Below are positions 1 to 6,469 of a stretch of 64,000 nt of DNA, one piece after another; position 1 is the stretch's first letter, and every line of letters begins with the position of its first letter. This stretch comes from Anaeromassilibacillus sp. An200 (GTDB taxonomy: Bacteria > Bacillota > Clostridia > Oscillospirales > Acutalibacteraceae), in assembly GCF_002160025.1 (NCBI RefSeq), contig NZ_NFJU01000016.1, positions 1-64,000 on the forward strand, in the 5' to 3' direction. The position numbers and the translations under genes are program-made. The notes beneath the pieces are model-generated. The model made no database searches, was not told the origin of the DNA, and was given only the letters and a program-made list of their open reading frames with translations.

Positions 1-248
1 ACGGCCCGGAAAATCCTGTCATCATCGCACCGGATGCGCTTTACACGGTGAAGATCACCGGGCAGGATATTGGCCTTGTGTGCGGAGAATCTGGCGGAAA
101 GCCTGCGGCGTTCAAGCTTGTGCGGTGCAGACGCGACGGAAACGCTACTCTCTGGCACGTCATCCCCGTCGGAGAACCGGGGCAGGAAGCCGGGATCTAT
201 CCAGTTGGTGGCGGGGATCGGATCTTTGTGGCACGGATTGCGGGGTGA
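1..248 (+). CDS. Unrecognised prophage protein, 5' end outside window
   Basis: An open frame enters from the left edge (read from base 3) and ends in TGA at 246-248, giving at least 81 residues. I do not recognise the family. It is rich in Gly and charged residues, with no signal peptide or membrane segment in the visible part. Its stop overlaps the start of the next gene (TGATG), so it is translationally coupled to a small membrane protein and a holin-like protein. This places it at the lysis end of a prophage. A tail-associated or lysis accessory protein is possible but unsupported. Confidence 0.55.
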   Translation, partial: GPENPVIIAPDALYTVKITGQDIGLVCGESGGKPAAFKLVRCRRDGNATLWHVIPVGEPGQEAGIYPVGGGDRIFVARIAG

Positions 249-631
249 TGCCGGTGGAAATCGTAGAACGCATTGTTCCCCTTCTGGTTTCGCTCATTGC
301 GGCAGCTACGCCGATTGTGCTTGCGATCTTTTCCAACGGGAAAAAATCTCGGGAGCAGCAGGAAAAAGCCGCCGAAAAGCAGCAGGAAGCATTTGCAAGC
401 CTGCAAAGTGCTATCAATAGCGTTGACAAGCGGCTGGAAACCGTGGAAGCACACGCGGAAGCAGACTATAAAAACATCCTGCAAATCCAAATCATGAGCG
501 AGGAAATGCCGCTGGAGGTTCGCTTGGAAGCCGGGGAAAAATACGTTGCCCGGGGCTGGAACGGCGCAATCAAGGCAAAGTACGAGCTTTTGAAAGATGA
601 ATACAGGCGCAGAGAAATGGAGGGTACATAA
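248..631 (+). CDS. Prophage membrane-anchored coiled-coil protein, lysis module
   Basis: 127 residues. The ATG at 248 overlaps the previous stop. Residues about 7-28 form one hydrophobic segment (VPLLVSLIAAATPIVLAIF). A long charged, Gln/Glu/Lys-rich helix follows (about 30-80, heptad-like) and then a basic tail. This is the shape of small phage proteins that sit beside holins. The stop overlaps the next ATG (TAATG), so the three genes form one tight operon. The family is not identified. A holin-accessory or antiholin role is inferred only from position and topology. Confidence 0.6.
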   Translation: MPVEIVERIVPLLVSLIAAATPIVLAIFSNGKKSREQQEKAAEKQQEAFASLQSAINSVDKRLETVEAHAEADYKNILQIQIMSEEMPLEVRLEAGEKYVARGWNGAIKAKYELLKDEYRRREMEGT

Positions 632-924
632 TGGATCAGTTTTTCACATGGGAATTGCTTGCGACTTTTGTGGGCGCGGCAACCGGAACAGGGATTATTA
701 CGCAGTTCGTCAAAGACGTGCCGATTTTCCAGAAGATTCCGGCGCGGTTCCTGTCTTACATCGTGGCACTGATTATTCTCGCAGCGGCCACAGCGGCCAC
801 CGGCGGCGCTACAGATTGGACAGGCTGGGCGATCATTCCGCTCAATGCCGTTCTGGTTTCCTTCAGCGCGAACGGGGCTTATGATGCGCTGGCGAAAAAG
901 ACGTCTGAAAAGACAAAAGAGTGA
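631..924 (+). CDS. Holin-like small membrane protein
   Basis: 97 residues with two to three hydrophobic stretches (about 8-25, 38-58, 65-82) and a short charged C-terminus ending KKTSEKTKE. Holins of Firmicutes phages have this size and layout, and let endolysin cross the membrane at the end of infection. It is the last gene before the terminator and tRNA fragment, the usual place of a lysis cassette beside an attachment site. Start ATG 631 overlaps the preceding stop. No endolysin is visible in the window, so one may lie to the left. The call rests on size, topology and context. Confidence 0.6.
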   Translation: MDQFFTWELLATFVGAATGTGIITQFVKDVPIFQKIPARFLSYIVALIILAAATAATGGATDWTGWAIIPLNAVLVSFSANGAYDALAKKTSEKTKE

Positions 925-994
925 CAAAAATTCTCGATTTTTTCAAAGTATCCGCAAAAGATTATAACTATGCTTGTAATTTTTAATTTTTGCG

Positions 995-1016
995 GTTACT
1001 AACACGTTACTAACAA
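995..1016 (+). repeat. Tandem 11-bp repeat, possible integrase arm sites of left prophage
   Basis: GTTACTAAC occurs at 995-1003 and again at 1006-1014, an exact 11-bp period. It lies 70-90 bp from the tRNA fragment. Tandem repeats of this period beside an attachment site are typical of arm-type binding sites for tyrosine integrases. The sequence differs from the arm repeats of the neighbouring element, so it would belong to a different integrase. Apart from this and a terminator, 925-1086 holds nothing gene-like. Confidence 0.45.
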
Positions 1017-1037
1017 ATTCTCATTTGAGACAAAAAG

Positions 1038-1083
1038 AAAAACCGCACAGAAAGCTTTCAAATGGCTTTCCTGTGCGGTTTTT
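1038..1083 (-). terminator. Intrinsic terminator downstream of original tRNA-Thr
   Basis: Long GC-rich hairpin (AAACCGCACAG paired with CTGTGCGGTTT, extended by AAGC/GCTT) with U-runs on both sides. On the minus strand it follows directly after the tRNA 3' half, so it probably ended the original tRNA-Thr transcript. It can also stop the plus-strand lysis operon. Confidence 0.8.
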
Positions 1084-1086
1084 GCT

Positions 1087-1132
1087 TGGAGCTGGCAATG
1101 TGACTTGAACACACGACCTGCTGATTACGAAT
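1087..1132 (-). pseudogene. 3' half of disrupted tRNA-Thr(CGT)
   Basis: Reading the minus strand, this is the 3' part of the anticodon arm, the variable loop, the T arm, the acceptor strand TGCCAGC, discriminator T and an encoded CCA. It joins exactly to the 5' half at 18119-18167. The two acceptor strands (GCTGGCA / TGCCAGC) and the anticodon stem pair perfectly. The gene was split by the 17-kb element. It has no 5' half or promoter here and cannot yield a tRNA. Confidence 0.85.
1114..1132. repeat. Attachment core, left copy
   Basis: The 19 bases cgacctgctgattacgaat are identical to 18119-18137. Flanking bases differ on both sides (a/t on the left, t/c on the right), which defines the edges of the crossover region. 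The core covers the tRNA anticodon loop, the 3' anticodon stem and the variable loop. Confidence 0.85.
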
Positions 1133-1179
1133 TAAAATACGCTCGAAAAGTCTACGAGCGGCTACGCTAAAAAATCCTT

Positions 1180-1282
1180 ATTTCATGCGGGTTTGCGGCG
1201 TTTTCCCGAAAGTCTACAAACAGGTGCAAAAGTCTGTTTTGGTGTTCATAAGCACCAAATAAGCACCAAACAAGCACCACGC
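1180..1282 (+). repeat. Left-end repeats: 19-bp direct repeat and three arm-type sites
   Basis: ATTTCATGCGGGTTTGCGG at 1180-1198 recurs at 18084-18102. At 1250-1282 the 11-mer AAGCACCAAA(T/C) is repeated three times (the last copy degenerate). Two copies occur at 18024-18045 at the other end. These are probably integrase arm-type or excisionase sites. In the whole 1133-1354 stretch I see no gene. It also holds a small hairpin near 1141-1160. Confidence 0.65.
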
Positions 1283-1306
1283 AAGAGGGACATCAAAGGG
1301 CAATTT

Positions 1307-1322
1307 TCTACCCGGTTTGCCT
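1307..1322 (+). promoter_or_regulatory. Motif copy A upstream of XRE-sigma gene
   Basis: TCTACCCGGTTTGCCT, shared with copies at 2146 and 3209, lies 33 bp upstream of the ATG of the XRE-sigma gene. Unlike the other two copies it has no TATG(A/C)T box 36 bp from its start, and the ribosome-binding site falls there instead. It could be an operator for autoregulation rather than a promoter. Confidence 0.5.
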
Positions 1323-1354
1323 TGCGTGGTAGTGTAGAGGAAGGAGAAAGCGCC

Positions 1355-2074
1355 ATGTCAAAAGTGAGGACAGATTTTTATTTTACCTATTCTTCCGAAA
1401 AGCTCAAGGCCGCCCGTGAGCGCCTTCGGATCTCGCAGGGAGAAACCGCGAGGAGAGCGCAGATCCGCGACGGGACATACAACGGCTACGAGCGGGGAGC
1501 AACTAAAACGATCAGCGGATCAAACGCCTGCAAGGTTGCCCTTGCGCTCCGGTGCGAGGTCTCTGAGCTGTTCGATAATTATGAAGCGGCAAGGCTGCAT
1601 TTTTCATCCCGCGAAGCCAGAAAGCTGACGGAAGAAGATCGGAGGAGCTACGCCGAGAACAACATCGGGCTCGTGAGGTTTTTCGTAAACTCCTACCTGT
1701 CTCTATGGGACGGCGATTTCGACGAAGGCTTCAGCGAAGCGCTCGAGGTGTTTTTCAAGGCTCTGGTCGATTTCAGGAAGCCGGAGAAGGAGGAAGAAAC
1801 GGAAACAGCGCTCCGGGCATATATAAAGCGCTCGATCTACTTTGCCGGGCTGATGAGGCACAAAAAAGAGCACGAGGTTGATCTCCTGTCCCTCTCGGAT
1901 CCTGTTTTCTCCGAGCTTGATGAAGGCGGCGCAAACAGCGGCGAGCGGCTGCGCTGTGTGGTCAGCCCCTACGACGTCGAGGAGCACGTTGAGGCTCGTG
2001 AGGAGCTACGCTATAAGCTGCGCAAAGCAGATCCAGCGACTCGCCGGATCGTCTACATGGAGCTGGATCTTTAA
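1355..2074 (+). CDS. XRE-type HTH fused to sigma-70 region-2-like segment, no region 4
   Basis: 239 residues. The ATG at 1355 follows GGAAGGAG, which rules out the longer upstream frame. Residues about 14-75 are a Cro/C1-type HTH (SEKLKAARERLRISQGETA...). Residues about 95-172 look like sigma-70 region 2: the opening ENNIGLVRFF, an acidic DFDEGFSEALEVFFKALVDF segment matching region 2.1-2.2, and LRAYIKRSIYFAGLMRHKK matching 2.3-2.4. The chain ends at ATRRIVYMELDL, where the region-4 HTH of a normal sigma factor should begin. The HTH call is firm. The sigma-2 call is by pattern only. It is transcribed alone, between motif copy A and a terminator. It may steer polymerase to the two motif promoters downstream, using the XRE domain in place of region 4. 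Confidence 0.7.
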   Translation: MSKVRTDFYFTYSSEKLKAARERLRISQGETARRAQIRDGTYNGYERGATKTISGSNACKVALALRCEVSELFDNYEAARLHFSSREARKLTEEDRRSYAENNIGLVRFFVNSYLSLWDGDFDEGFSEALEVFFKALVDFRKPEKEEETETALRAYIKRSIYFAGLMRHKKEHEVDLLSLSDPVFSELDEGGANSGERLRCVVSPYDVEEHVEAREELRYKLRKADPATRRIVYMELDL

Positions 2075-2097
2075 GGCCACGAAAAACGAACAAACCG

Positions 2098-2133
2098 CGC
2101 CTCGTCCCTCTTATGAGGGGCGGGGCTTTTTTG
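2098..2133 (+). terminator. Intrinsic terminator after XRE-sigma gene
   Basis: Hairpin GCCTCGTCCCTC-ttat-GAGGGGCGGGGC (two G-U pairs) followed by TTTTTT. It separates the XRE-sigma gene from the downstream promoter. Confidence 0.8.
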
Positions 2134-2147
2134 TGCTTCGCCAGCTC

Positions 2148-2189
2148 TACCCGGTTTGCCTGTTTCTCTGAGCATCTCGGCGCTATGAT
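2148..2189 (+). promoter_or_regulatory. Motif promoter B
   Basis: TACCCGGTTTGCCTG at 2148-2162, then TATGAT at 2184-2189. The distance from motif start to hexamer is 36 bp and from hexamer end to the ATG at 2221 is 32 bp, both identical to promoter C. Where a normal -35 box would lie the sequence is TGTTTC, far from TTGACA. This suggests an upstream-bound activator or an unusual sigma factor. Confidence 0.6.
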
Positions 2190-2220
2190 TAAGTCATTAA
2201 AACATAGGGAGGCGCCGCGC

Positions 2221-2508
2221 ATGAACTTCGGGCCACTTTTCGTCACGGCTGGCATCGCTCAGGCCGTTCATGAAAGCGCCGGCTTTGCGTCTGAGCTGCT
2301 CGAGAGCATCCGCAGATACCAGACCGGCGACTGGGGCGATCTTTGCCCCGAGGATGTGCAGCTCAACGCGGAGGCGCTCAAGACGGGCGCCCGGATCATG
2401 GGCGCATACACCACGAAGCAAGGCGGGAAGATCTGGATCATCACAGAGGCGGCAGACGACAACGGCCGGCGATCTGCTACGACCGTTCTTTTCCCTGACG
2501 AGTACTGA
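2221..2508 (+). CDS. Small conserved element protein of unknown function
   Basis: 95 residues. The ATG follows AGGGAGGCG. The C-terminal segment GKIWIITEAADDNGRRSATTVLFPDEY, with a cluster of aromatic and acidic residues, resembles a family of small proteins that I recall as common in Firmicutes phages and conjugative elements and sometimes mislabelled as restriction subunits. No enzyme motif is visible and no signal peptide. It is the first gene behind promoter B and sits just before an HTH protein. The function is unknown. That it is real rests on its start signal and its low-gap operon position. Confidence 0.65.
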   Translation: MNFGPLFVTAGIAQAVHESAGFASELLESIRRYQTGDWGDLCPEDVQLNAEALKTGARIMGAYTTKQGGKIWIITEAADDNGRRSATTVLFPDEY

Positions 2509-2523
2509 GAGGGAGGTAGTGCC

Positions 2524-2748
2524 GTGAGCTGGAGAGGGTACGAAACAACGAAGGAGGCCGGCGCGCGATGGGGCGTCTGTTCGATGTGGGTGAGTCAGCT
2601 CTGCAAGCAGGGACGAGTCCCGGGCGCTGGCAAGATCGGCGGGATCTGGCTGATCCCCGACGATGCCCCGAAGCCAGAGGACGGCCGGATCTGGAACGGG
2701 CGCTATGTCGGCGCCAGCCGAAGGCGTCGGAGATCGCGGAGGGGATAA
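2524..2748 (+). CDS. Small winged-HTH / MerR-like DNA-binding protein
   Basis: 74 residues, GTG start behind GGAGGTA. Residues about 6-45 (YETTKEAGARWGVCSMWVSQLCKQGRVPGA) match the HTH_17/excisionase-like pattern in which YxTTKEAAxxWGVS is followed by a recognition helix and a GRIPGA turn. A short wing (WLIPDDAPKPEDGR) follows, then a very Arg-rich tail. Such proteins act as excisionases or local transcription factors. It lies 15 bp after the previous gene and probably shares its transcript. Confidence 0.6.
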   Translation: MSWRGYETTKEAGARWGVCSMWVSQLCKQGRVPGAGKIGGIWLIPDDAPKPEDGRIWNGRYVGASRRRRRSRRG

Positions 2749-2868
2749 CCGGCGGCAGCTCGCGAGTCTGAGGCGGCGGGCCAGAGATCTGCCGGCTGCC
2801 GGCTGTCATCATCGCGCCGGCGGCCGCGTGTGCTGCGCAGCCGCTCCCTGATCGGGGAGGTGGCCGTC

Positions 2869-3285
2869 ATGATCGTGACGCGGCAGTACGCCATCACTTA
2901 CGACGCTGTCCGGGAGGTTTACAAGATCCAGAGTGAGGAGGTGCCGATCTGCCCGAAGTGCGGGGCCGTTATGGCCGGCCACGGGATCCGGCGGCGCCAC
3001 GCGATCGACTCCTCGGGCACTTCGCGTTGGTTCGAGCTGCGCCGGTGGCGCTGCCCGGCATGTCAAAGCGTCCACCTCGAGCTGCCCGACTTCATGGCCC
3101 CGCGCAGGCACTACGGGATCGACGTGATCCGAGATGTGCAGGCCGGGGGCGGCGAGAGCTGCCCCGCCGACGACTCAACGATAAGACGATGGAAAAACGC
3201 AAAACAGCTACCCGGTTCGCCTGTTCCTCCAGAGGCTCGGCCTGTATGCTTGAATGGTACCGGCGCGGAGGAGGAAACTACATGA
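2869..3285 (+). CDS. DUF6431-like zinc-ribbon protein, probably 3' truncated
   Basis: 138 residues. ATG 2869 is chosen because GGGGAGG lies 8-14 bases upstream. Two CxxC pairs are visible (ICPKCGAV and WRCPACQS), then the conserved-looking HLELPDFMAPRRHYG and ADDSTIRRWKN. This matches my memory of the DUF6431 family in Firmicutes mobile elements, whose members usually continue as an HTH-containing chain. Here the sequence after STIRRWKN is encoded by DNA that also forms motif promoter C and the next ribosome-binding site. The natural C-terminus therefore seems replaced. The stop overlaps the next ATG (ATGA). Confidence 0.6.
   Translation: MIVTRQYAITYDAVREVYKIQSEEVPICPKCGAVMAGHGIRRRHAIDSSGTSRWFELRRWRCPACQSVHLELPDFMAPRRHYGIDVIRDVQAGGGESCPADDSTIRRWKNAKQLPGSPVPPEARPVCLNGTGAEEETT
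3209..3250 (+). promoter_or_regulatory. Motif promoter C
   Basis: TACCCGGTTCGCCTG at 3209-3223 and TATGCT at 3245-3250. It aligns without gaps to promoter B over 42 bp, with the same 32-bp distance to the ATG at 3282. It lies inside the 3' end of the preceding gene and would drive the two exported-protein genes. Confidence 0.6.
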
Positions 3286-3758
3286 ACGGAAAAACGAAGA
3301 ACGTCATCGCTTCGCTGTGCGCTGTTGCTGCCTTGGCCTTTGCCGGCATCGGCGGTTACATGGTCGGCCAGTCTCCGGCGCAGCCGCGCGACATCTCGGC
3401 CAGCGATCGGGTTGAGCAGCAGGACATGGTCGTCGGCACTGTTGGGGCAATCTCGATCCCGGGCTTTTCCCGCCTGAGCTTCAAGGCGGGCCAAACGGCT
3501 CAGAATGTCGCCTTCTACAATCCAGAGGGAAACACCTGCGCCTTCGAGATCTCGATCATTTTGCCGTCCGGAAAAGAGATTTTTCACTCCGGCCGGCTTC
3601 TGCCCGGCGAGAAGCTGGAGCAGATAGAGATCGACGCAGCCCTGCCCGCGGCCATCTACGAAGCGACGACGCTGCGCTATTCCTGCTTCAGTCTCGACGA
3701 AGCAGAGCGGGAGCTCAATGGCGCAGACACGTCTTGTATTTTGGAGGTATTGCCATGA
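3282..3758 (+). CDS. Membrane-anchored extracytoplasmic protein, cargo
   Basis: 158 residues, ATG behind GGAGGAGG. Residues about 7-28 are a single N-terminal hydrophobic helix (NVIASLCAVAALAFAGIGGYMV) that serves as a signal anchor. The rest is extracellular, with alternating short hydrophobic strands (about 50-150) suggesting a small beta-sandwich, plus three Cys. No catalytic motif is seen. It is translationally coupled to a second exported protein (ATGA overlap) and sits behind motif promoter C. A surface or adhesin-like role is inferred from topology only. The family is not recognised. Confidence 0.6.
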   Translation: MNGKTKNVIASLCAVAALAFAGIGGYMVGQSPAQPRDISASDRVEQQDMVVGTVGAISIPGFSRLSFKAGQTAQNVAFYNPEGNTCAFEISIILPSGKEIFHSGRLLPGEKLEQIEIDAALPAAIYEATTLRYSCFSLDEAERELNGADTSCILEVLP

Positions 3759-4315
3759 AGAAAAAGGGGTTTTCCCTGATGCTCTGCATCGCTCTCGTGT
3801 TCACGATGTCGGCCAGCGCCTTCGCAGCAGATATTACAGAGGCCAGCACAACAGTCACCAAAACGGTCGAGGCCCCACCGGCGCCGGATGTAGGCTCAAG
3901 CGCCGGGCCATCGAATGAGAGCAGCTACGAGATCAGCATACCGGCGTCCTTCTCGATGGATAGCGCCGAATTTTTTGAGATCACCGCCTCAAAAATGGAG
4001 CTCGAAGAAAAGCAGGAGCTGCACGTCATGGTCGACTATGACCGTACCTTTGGGCCTGACGGCTATTTTTACCTCGCGAACGTCGAAAACCTTTACCTGA
4101 CGATCCCCTGCACAATCTCGAAGGGGTACTCCTCCGGGGTCTACTGGGAGACAATCACAGGATCGGATAATTCATCCGTCGCAGTCTTTAACAATATCGC
4201 CGGCACCACGCCGGATCTGTTCGGAGCTGTGAAGGTGTCAACCGTTGGCGCTCAAACTGCCGCCGGCACATATACCGGCAAGATCTATTTCAACATCCAG
4301 ATACTGAACTACTAA
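3755..4315 (+). CDS. Secreted protein, cargo
   Basis: 186 residues. The N-terminus MKKKGFSLMLCIALVFTMSA, followed by SAFA-A, is a textbook signal peptide with cleavage after about residue 24. The mature part starts with a Thr/Ser/Pro-rich linker, then Gly, Tyr and Thr-rich segments that look like beta strands (ISIPASFSMDS..., GTYTGKIYFNIQILNY at the C-terminus). There is no LPXTG motif or membrane anchor. Start ATG 3755 overlaps the previous stop. A terminator follows. It is probably a released or wall-associated structural protein. The function is unknown. Confidence 0.65.
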   Translation: MKKKGFSLMLCIALVFTMSASAFAADITEASTTVTKTVEAPPAPDVGSSAGPSNESSYEISIPASFSMDSAEFFEITASKMELEEKQELHVMVDYDRTFGPDGYFYLANVENLYLTIPCTISKGYSSGVYWETITGSDNSSVAVFNNIAGTTPDLFGAVKVSTVGAQTAAGTYTGKIYFNIQILNY

Positions 4316-4339
4316 GCACAGCCGCGCCGGTACAAACGC

Positions 4340-4372
4340 GGAGGGCCCCCGGAGATCCCGGGGCCCTTGTGC
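4340..4372 (+). terminator. Intrinsic terminator of the cargo module
   Basis: GAGGGCCCCCGG paired with CCGGGGCCCT around AGAT, followed by a weak T-rich stretch. It lies between the plus-strand module and the minus-strand terminase remnant. Confidence 0.65.
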
Positions 4373-4462
4373 TTTTATGTGGTCAGTTGCTTGGCTGCGC
4401 CTGTATGCCGCGCTCGGCTGTTTGCCGGTCATCCGCCAGTCTCCCTCCGGCCTCTCGCTTTT

Positions 4463-5334
4463 TCAGGAGCGGTCGCGCCAGGTTTGACGCTCGGCTGCGG
4501 AGTTGTAGACCACCTTGAGCCGCTGCGGGTCATTCTTGGCGTCGAGGAACTTGAGGACGATCTTCTCCCATGGCGTCCACGGGGAGCTGAAGGCGTTGAG
4601 CCAGAACGAGCGGACGCCCTTCTTGTAGGCGTCGGGGTTTTCCGCGATCCACTTGGCCGGCTGCCGGCGCATGGTCTCCTCGGGGATCAGGCAGCCGCAA
4701 GCAGGACAGGCCCACGAGACGCCGCCCTTCAGGCTTCAGACCTTCTTGCCGCGCACGTGCTTGGCCTCGGGCTCGAAGTGGATGGCGTCGAACACGATCT
4801 CGCTGTACTCCCCACACTCGGGGCAGCGGTGGCACCAGCGCTCCTGCGTGCCTTGGTAGAAGCTGGTCTCGATGTTGCTGGCGCCCTTGATGGTCGGAGT
4901 GGAGACCTCGACGGCCTTGGCGTTGTAGAAGGTCGCCTGCCGGGCCTCGGCCAGCGCCCACGGGTCGCCCTCGGTGCCGGCGCTCGTGGCCCAGCGGTCA
5001 CGCTCGTCGCCGATGATGTAGCGGCGGGGGTGGATGCCAGCGCCGAGGCGCTGTTGGAGCCGGTCAGCGTGAGCATACCGCCCGGGAAAGACTTCTGGAG
5101 GATGGTGTTGCCGCTGTCCTTGGCCTTGACATCATGCACCTTTGCCTTCAGCGGCTTGCTGTCCCGGATCATAGGGGCCACGCGCAGCCGGCTGAACTTC
5201 CGGGCGTCGTCGATGGTCGGGTGAACATAGAGGATGCTGCCCGGGTCTTGGTCGATGATGTAGCCGATGATGTTGAGCTCGAGCTCCGACTTGCCGACCT
5301 GCGAGGCGGCGGCCTTTTTAGTCGTCCGCGTCAT
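4463..5334 (-). pseudogene. Large terminase (GpA family), decayed
   Basis: The first frame (5334 to about 5035) begins almost at the Walker A (ASQVGKSE) and runs through IGYIIDQDPGSILYVHPT, typical of lambda GpA-type ATPases. About 60 usual N-terminal residues are absent. Near 5040 the reading frame shifts. The family continues in another frame (RYIIGDERDRWATSAG..., then a CxxC pair) to an in-frame TGA at 4736-4738. It resumes in the same frame (FWLNAFSSPWTPWEKIV...) to a stop at 4463, and the nuclease domain is missing. Three independent lesions make it non-functional. Its start overlaps the small terminase by 17 bp. Confidence 0.85.
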
Positions 5335-5887
5335 CGGAGAGCTCGCTCCATCCCTCCCGATCCCTTACCCGCCGCGCATAGACCTCGGGATCGTATTTGT
5401 AGGCGGCCAGCTCCTCGAGGATCTTGTAGACCTCGGCGCGGATGATGTCGGACGCTTCCGCAGCGGTGGCCGCGCTGGAGACATCCACGGCCAGACGCCC
5501 GGGCAGAGCCACGAGCATTGACCTGATGCTATACACAAGATCGGTCATGACGGCCTCGACATCCTCGCTGCGGTGCATGGTGCCCTCGAGCTCCTTGAGC
5601 TGGAGGGCGGCGATGTCTGCCTTGCTGCGCTTGAGGTCTGCCTCGGCCTCGAGGCGGCGCCCTTCGGTCTCGGCGTCCTTTTTGGACGGCTCCCGGCCGT
5701 TGGCCTTTGCCGTCAGGTATCTGATGTACTTCTGGATCGTCGGCAGCAGGTCGTAGCGGTTGGCGTTGCCCTCCTTGGTGGCCGCGATGACGCCCTCCTT
5801 GGTGAGCTGCTGGATGCGGCGGGGCGTCAGCTCGAACAGGGCCGCGATGGTCTTGCTGTCGACGAGCTTGGTGTTGGTGTTCGGCAT
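5318..5887 (-). CDS. Small terminase subunit, Nu1-like
   Basis: 189 residues, ATG behind AAAGGAGGGG. The N-terminus (about 8-60) is an HTH with the sequence TIAALFELTPRRIQQLTKEGVI, matching the DNA-recognition domain of Nu1-type packaging proteins. A charged helical stretch (about 70-110) follows and then a helical oligomerisation region. It binds the pac/cos site and recruits the large subunit. The gene looks intact although its partner is broken, a pattern seen in defective prophages and in satellites that redirect helper packaging. Confidence 0.8.
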   Translation of the reverse strand: MPNTNTKLVDSKTIAALFELTPRRIQQLTKEGVIAATKEGNANRYDLLPTIQKYIRYLTAKANGREPSKKDAETEGRRLEAEADLKRSKADIAALQLKELEGTMHRSEDVEAVMTDLVYSIRSMLVALPGRLAVDVSSAATAAEASDIIRAEVYKILEELAAYKYDPEVYARRVRDREGWSELSDDADD

Positions 5888-6440
5888 GGCGTCCCCTCCT
5901 TTCTTTCGTGCTGCCGTGCCGCCCCACCATTTTCGTGAGGTCAGGAAAATGATCGACGCAGGCCCCGGGCGAAGCGAAACGGCCCGAAAAAAATTTTTGC
6001 TGTCTGCGCGTTTTTTGGGCTCGCCAGCACCGCAGGCGTTTCGGTCGCGTCACAGTACCTTCGGCCGTGCCGTGGGCCCCCGTAGGAGGCCCTGTGAGGC
6101 CGCGTGCTGCGCTTTCTTTTTCTGTGTGTCGTTGGACTCGCCGCTTCGTTCGGCTGCCGTGGCGGCGGCCCTGCTGGACGTGGTGGCCTTCCTCGGCTTA
6201 TAGACCGGGCGCCCTCTTGATGTGGCGGTCTGTCCATCTGGCTGCCTCGCTGTTGGCCTGCGCTGCTGCCGAGGGTTTCCGGTGGATCTACCGGAGGCTC
6301 TCGATCTGGAGCTGCGCGCTGCCTCCTTCATGGCGAGAAATGGCCGCCGGGCGTTATCCGCTCGACGGCCTTCTTTCTCCGGTCGTTCTTCGGTTGTCCT
6401 TCGGTCTGCCGCCGTTTGTCGGCCCGGCTCTGTCCGGTCG
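5888..6440 (-). other. Interval with no confident gene
   Basis: A 550-bp gap in the minus-strand operon between the DUF1492-like gene and the small terminase. Open frames exist on both strands, but they are Arg/Pro/Ser-rich, lack Shine-Dalgarno sites and match nothing I know. The best candidate is listed separately at 6050-6469. Terminase or HNH gene debris is possible. Confidence 0.4.
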
Positions 6441-6469
6441 TCAGTCGGTTGCCCCTCGGTCGTCTCCAT
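6050..6469 (-). CDS. Low-complexity Arg-rich open frame, doubtful
   Basis: 139 residues starting at an ATG inside the end of the DUF1492-like gene. The composition is dominated by Arg, Thr, Ser, Ala and Gln, with no hydrophobic core and no recognisable domain. There is no good ribosome-binding site upstream. It may be a real basic phage protein, since it lies in the operon in the right orientation, or a chance frame in GC-rich decayed DNA. I lean to the latter. Confidence 0.2.
   Translation of the reverse strand: METTEGQPTDDRTEPGRQTAADRRTTEERPEKEGRRADNARRPFLAMKEAARSSRSRASGRSTGNPRQQRRPTARQPDGQTATSRGRPVYKPRKATTSSRAAATAAERSGESNDTQKKKAQHAASQGLLRGPTARPKVL

Noticed and set aside
1250-1282. Possible CRISPR or iteron array
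   Set aside because: Only three 11-bp units with no spacers, matched at the other end of the element. Integrase arm sites explain them better. No CRISPR array was seen in the window.
4367-5224. 285-codon plus-strand open frame
   Set aside because: Opposite the terminase remnant. The Leu/Gly/Val-rich sequence is an antisense artefact, and the minus strand shows the true family.
4463-5334. Programmed frameshift in the large terminase
   Set aside because: There is also an in-frame stop and loss of both ends of the protein, so decay is the simpler reading.
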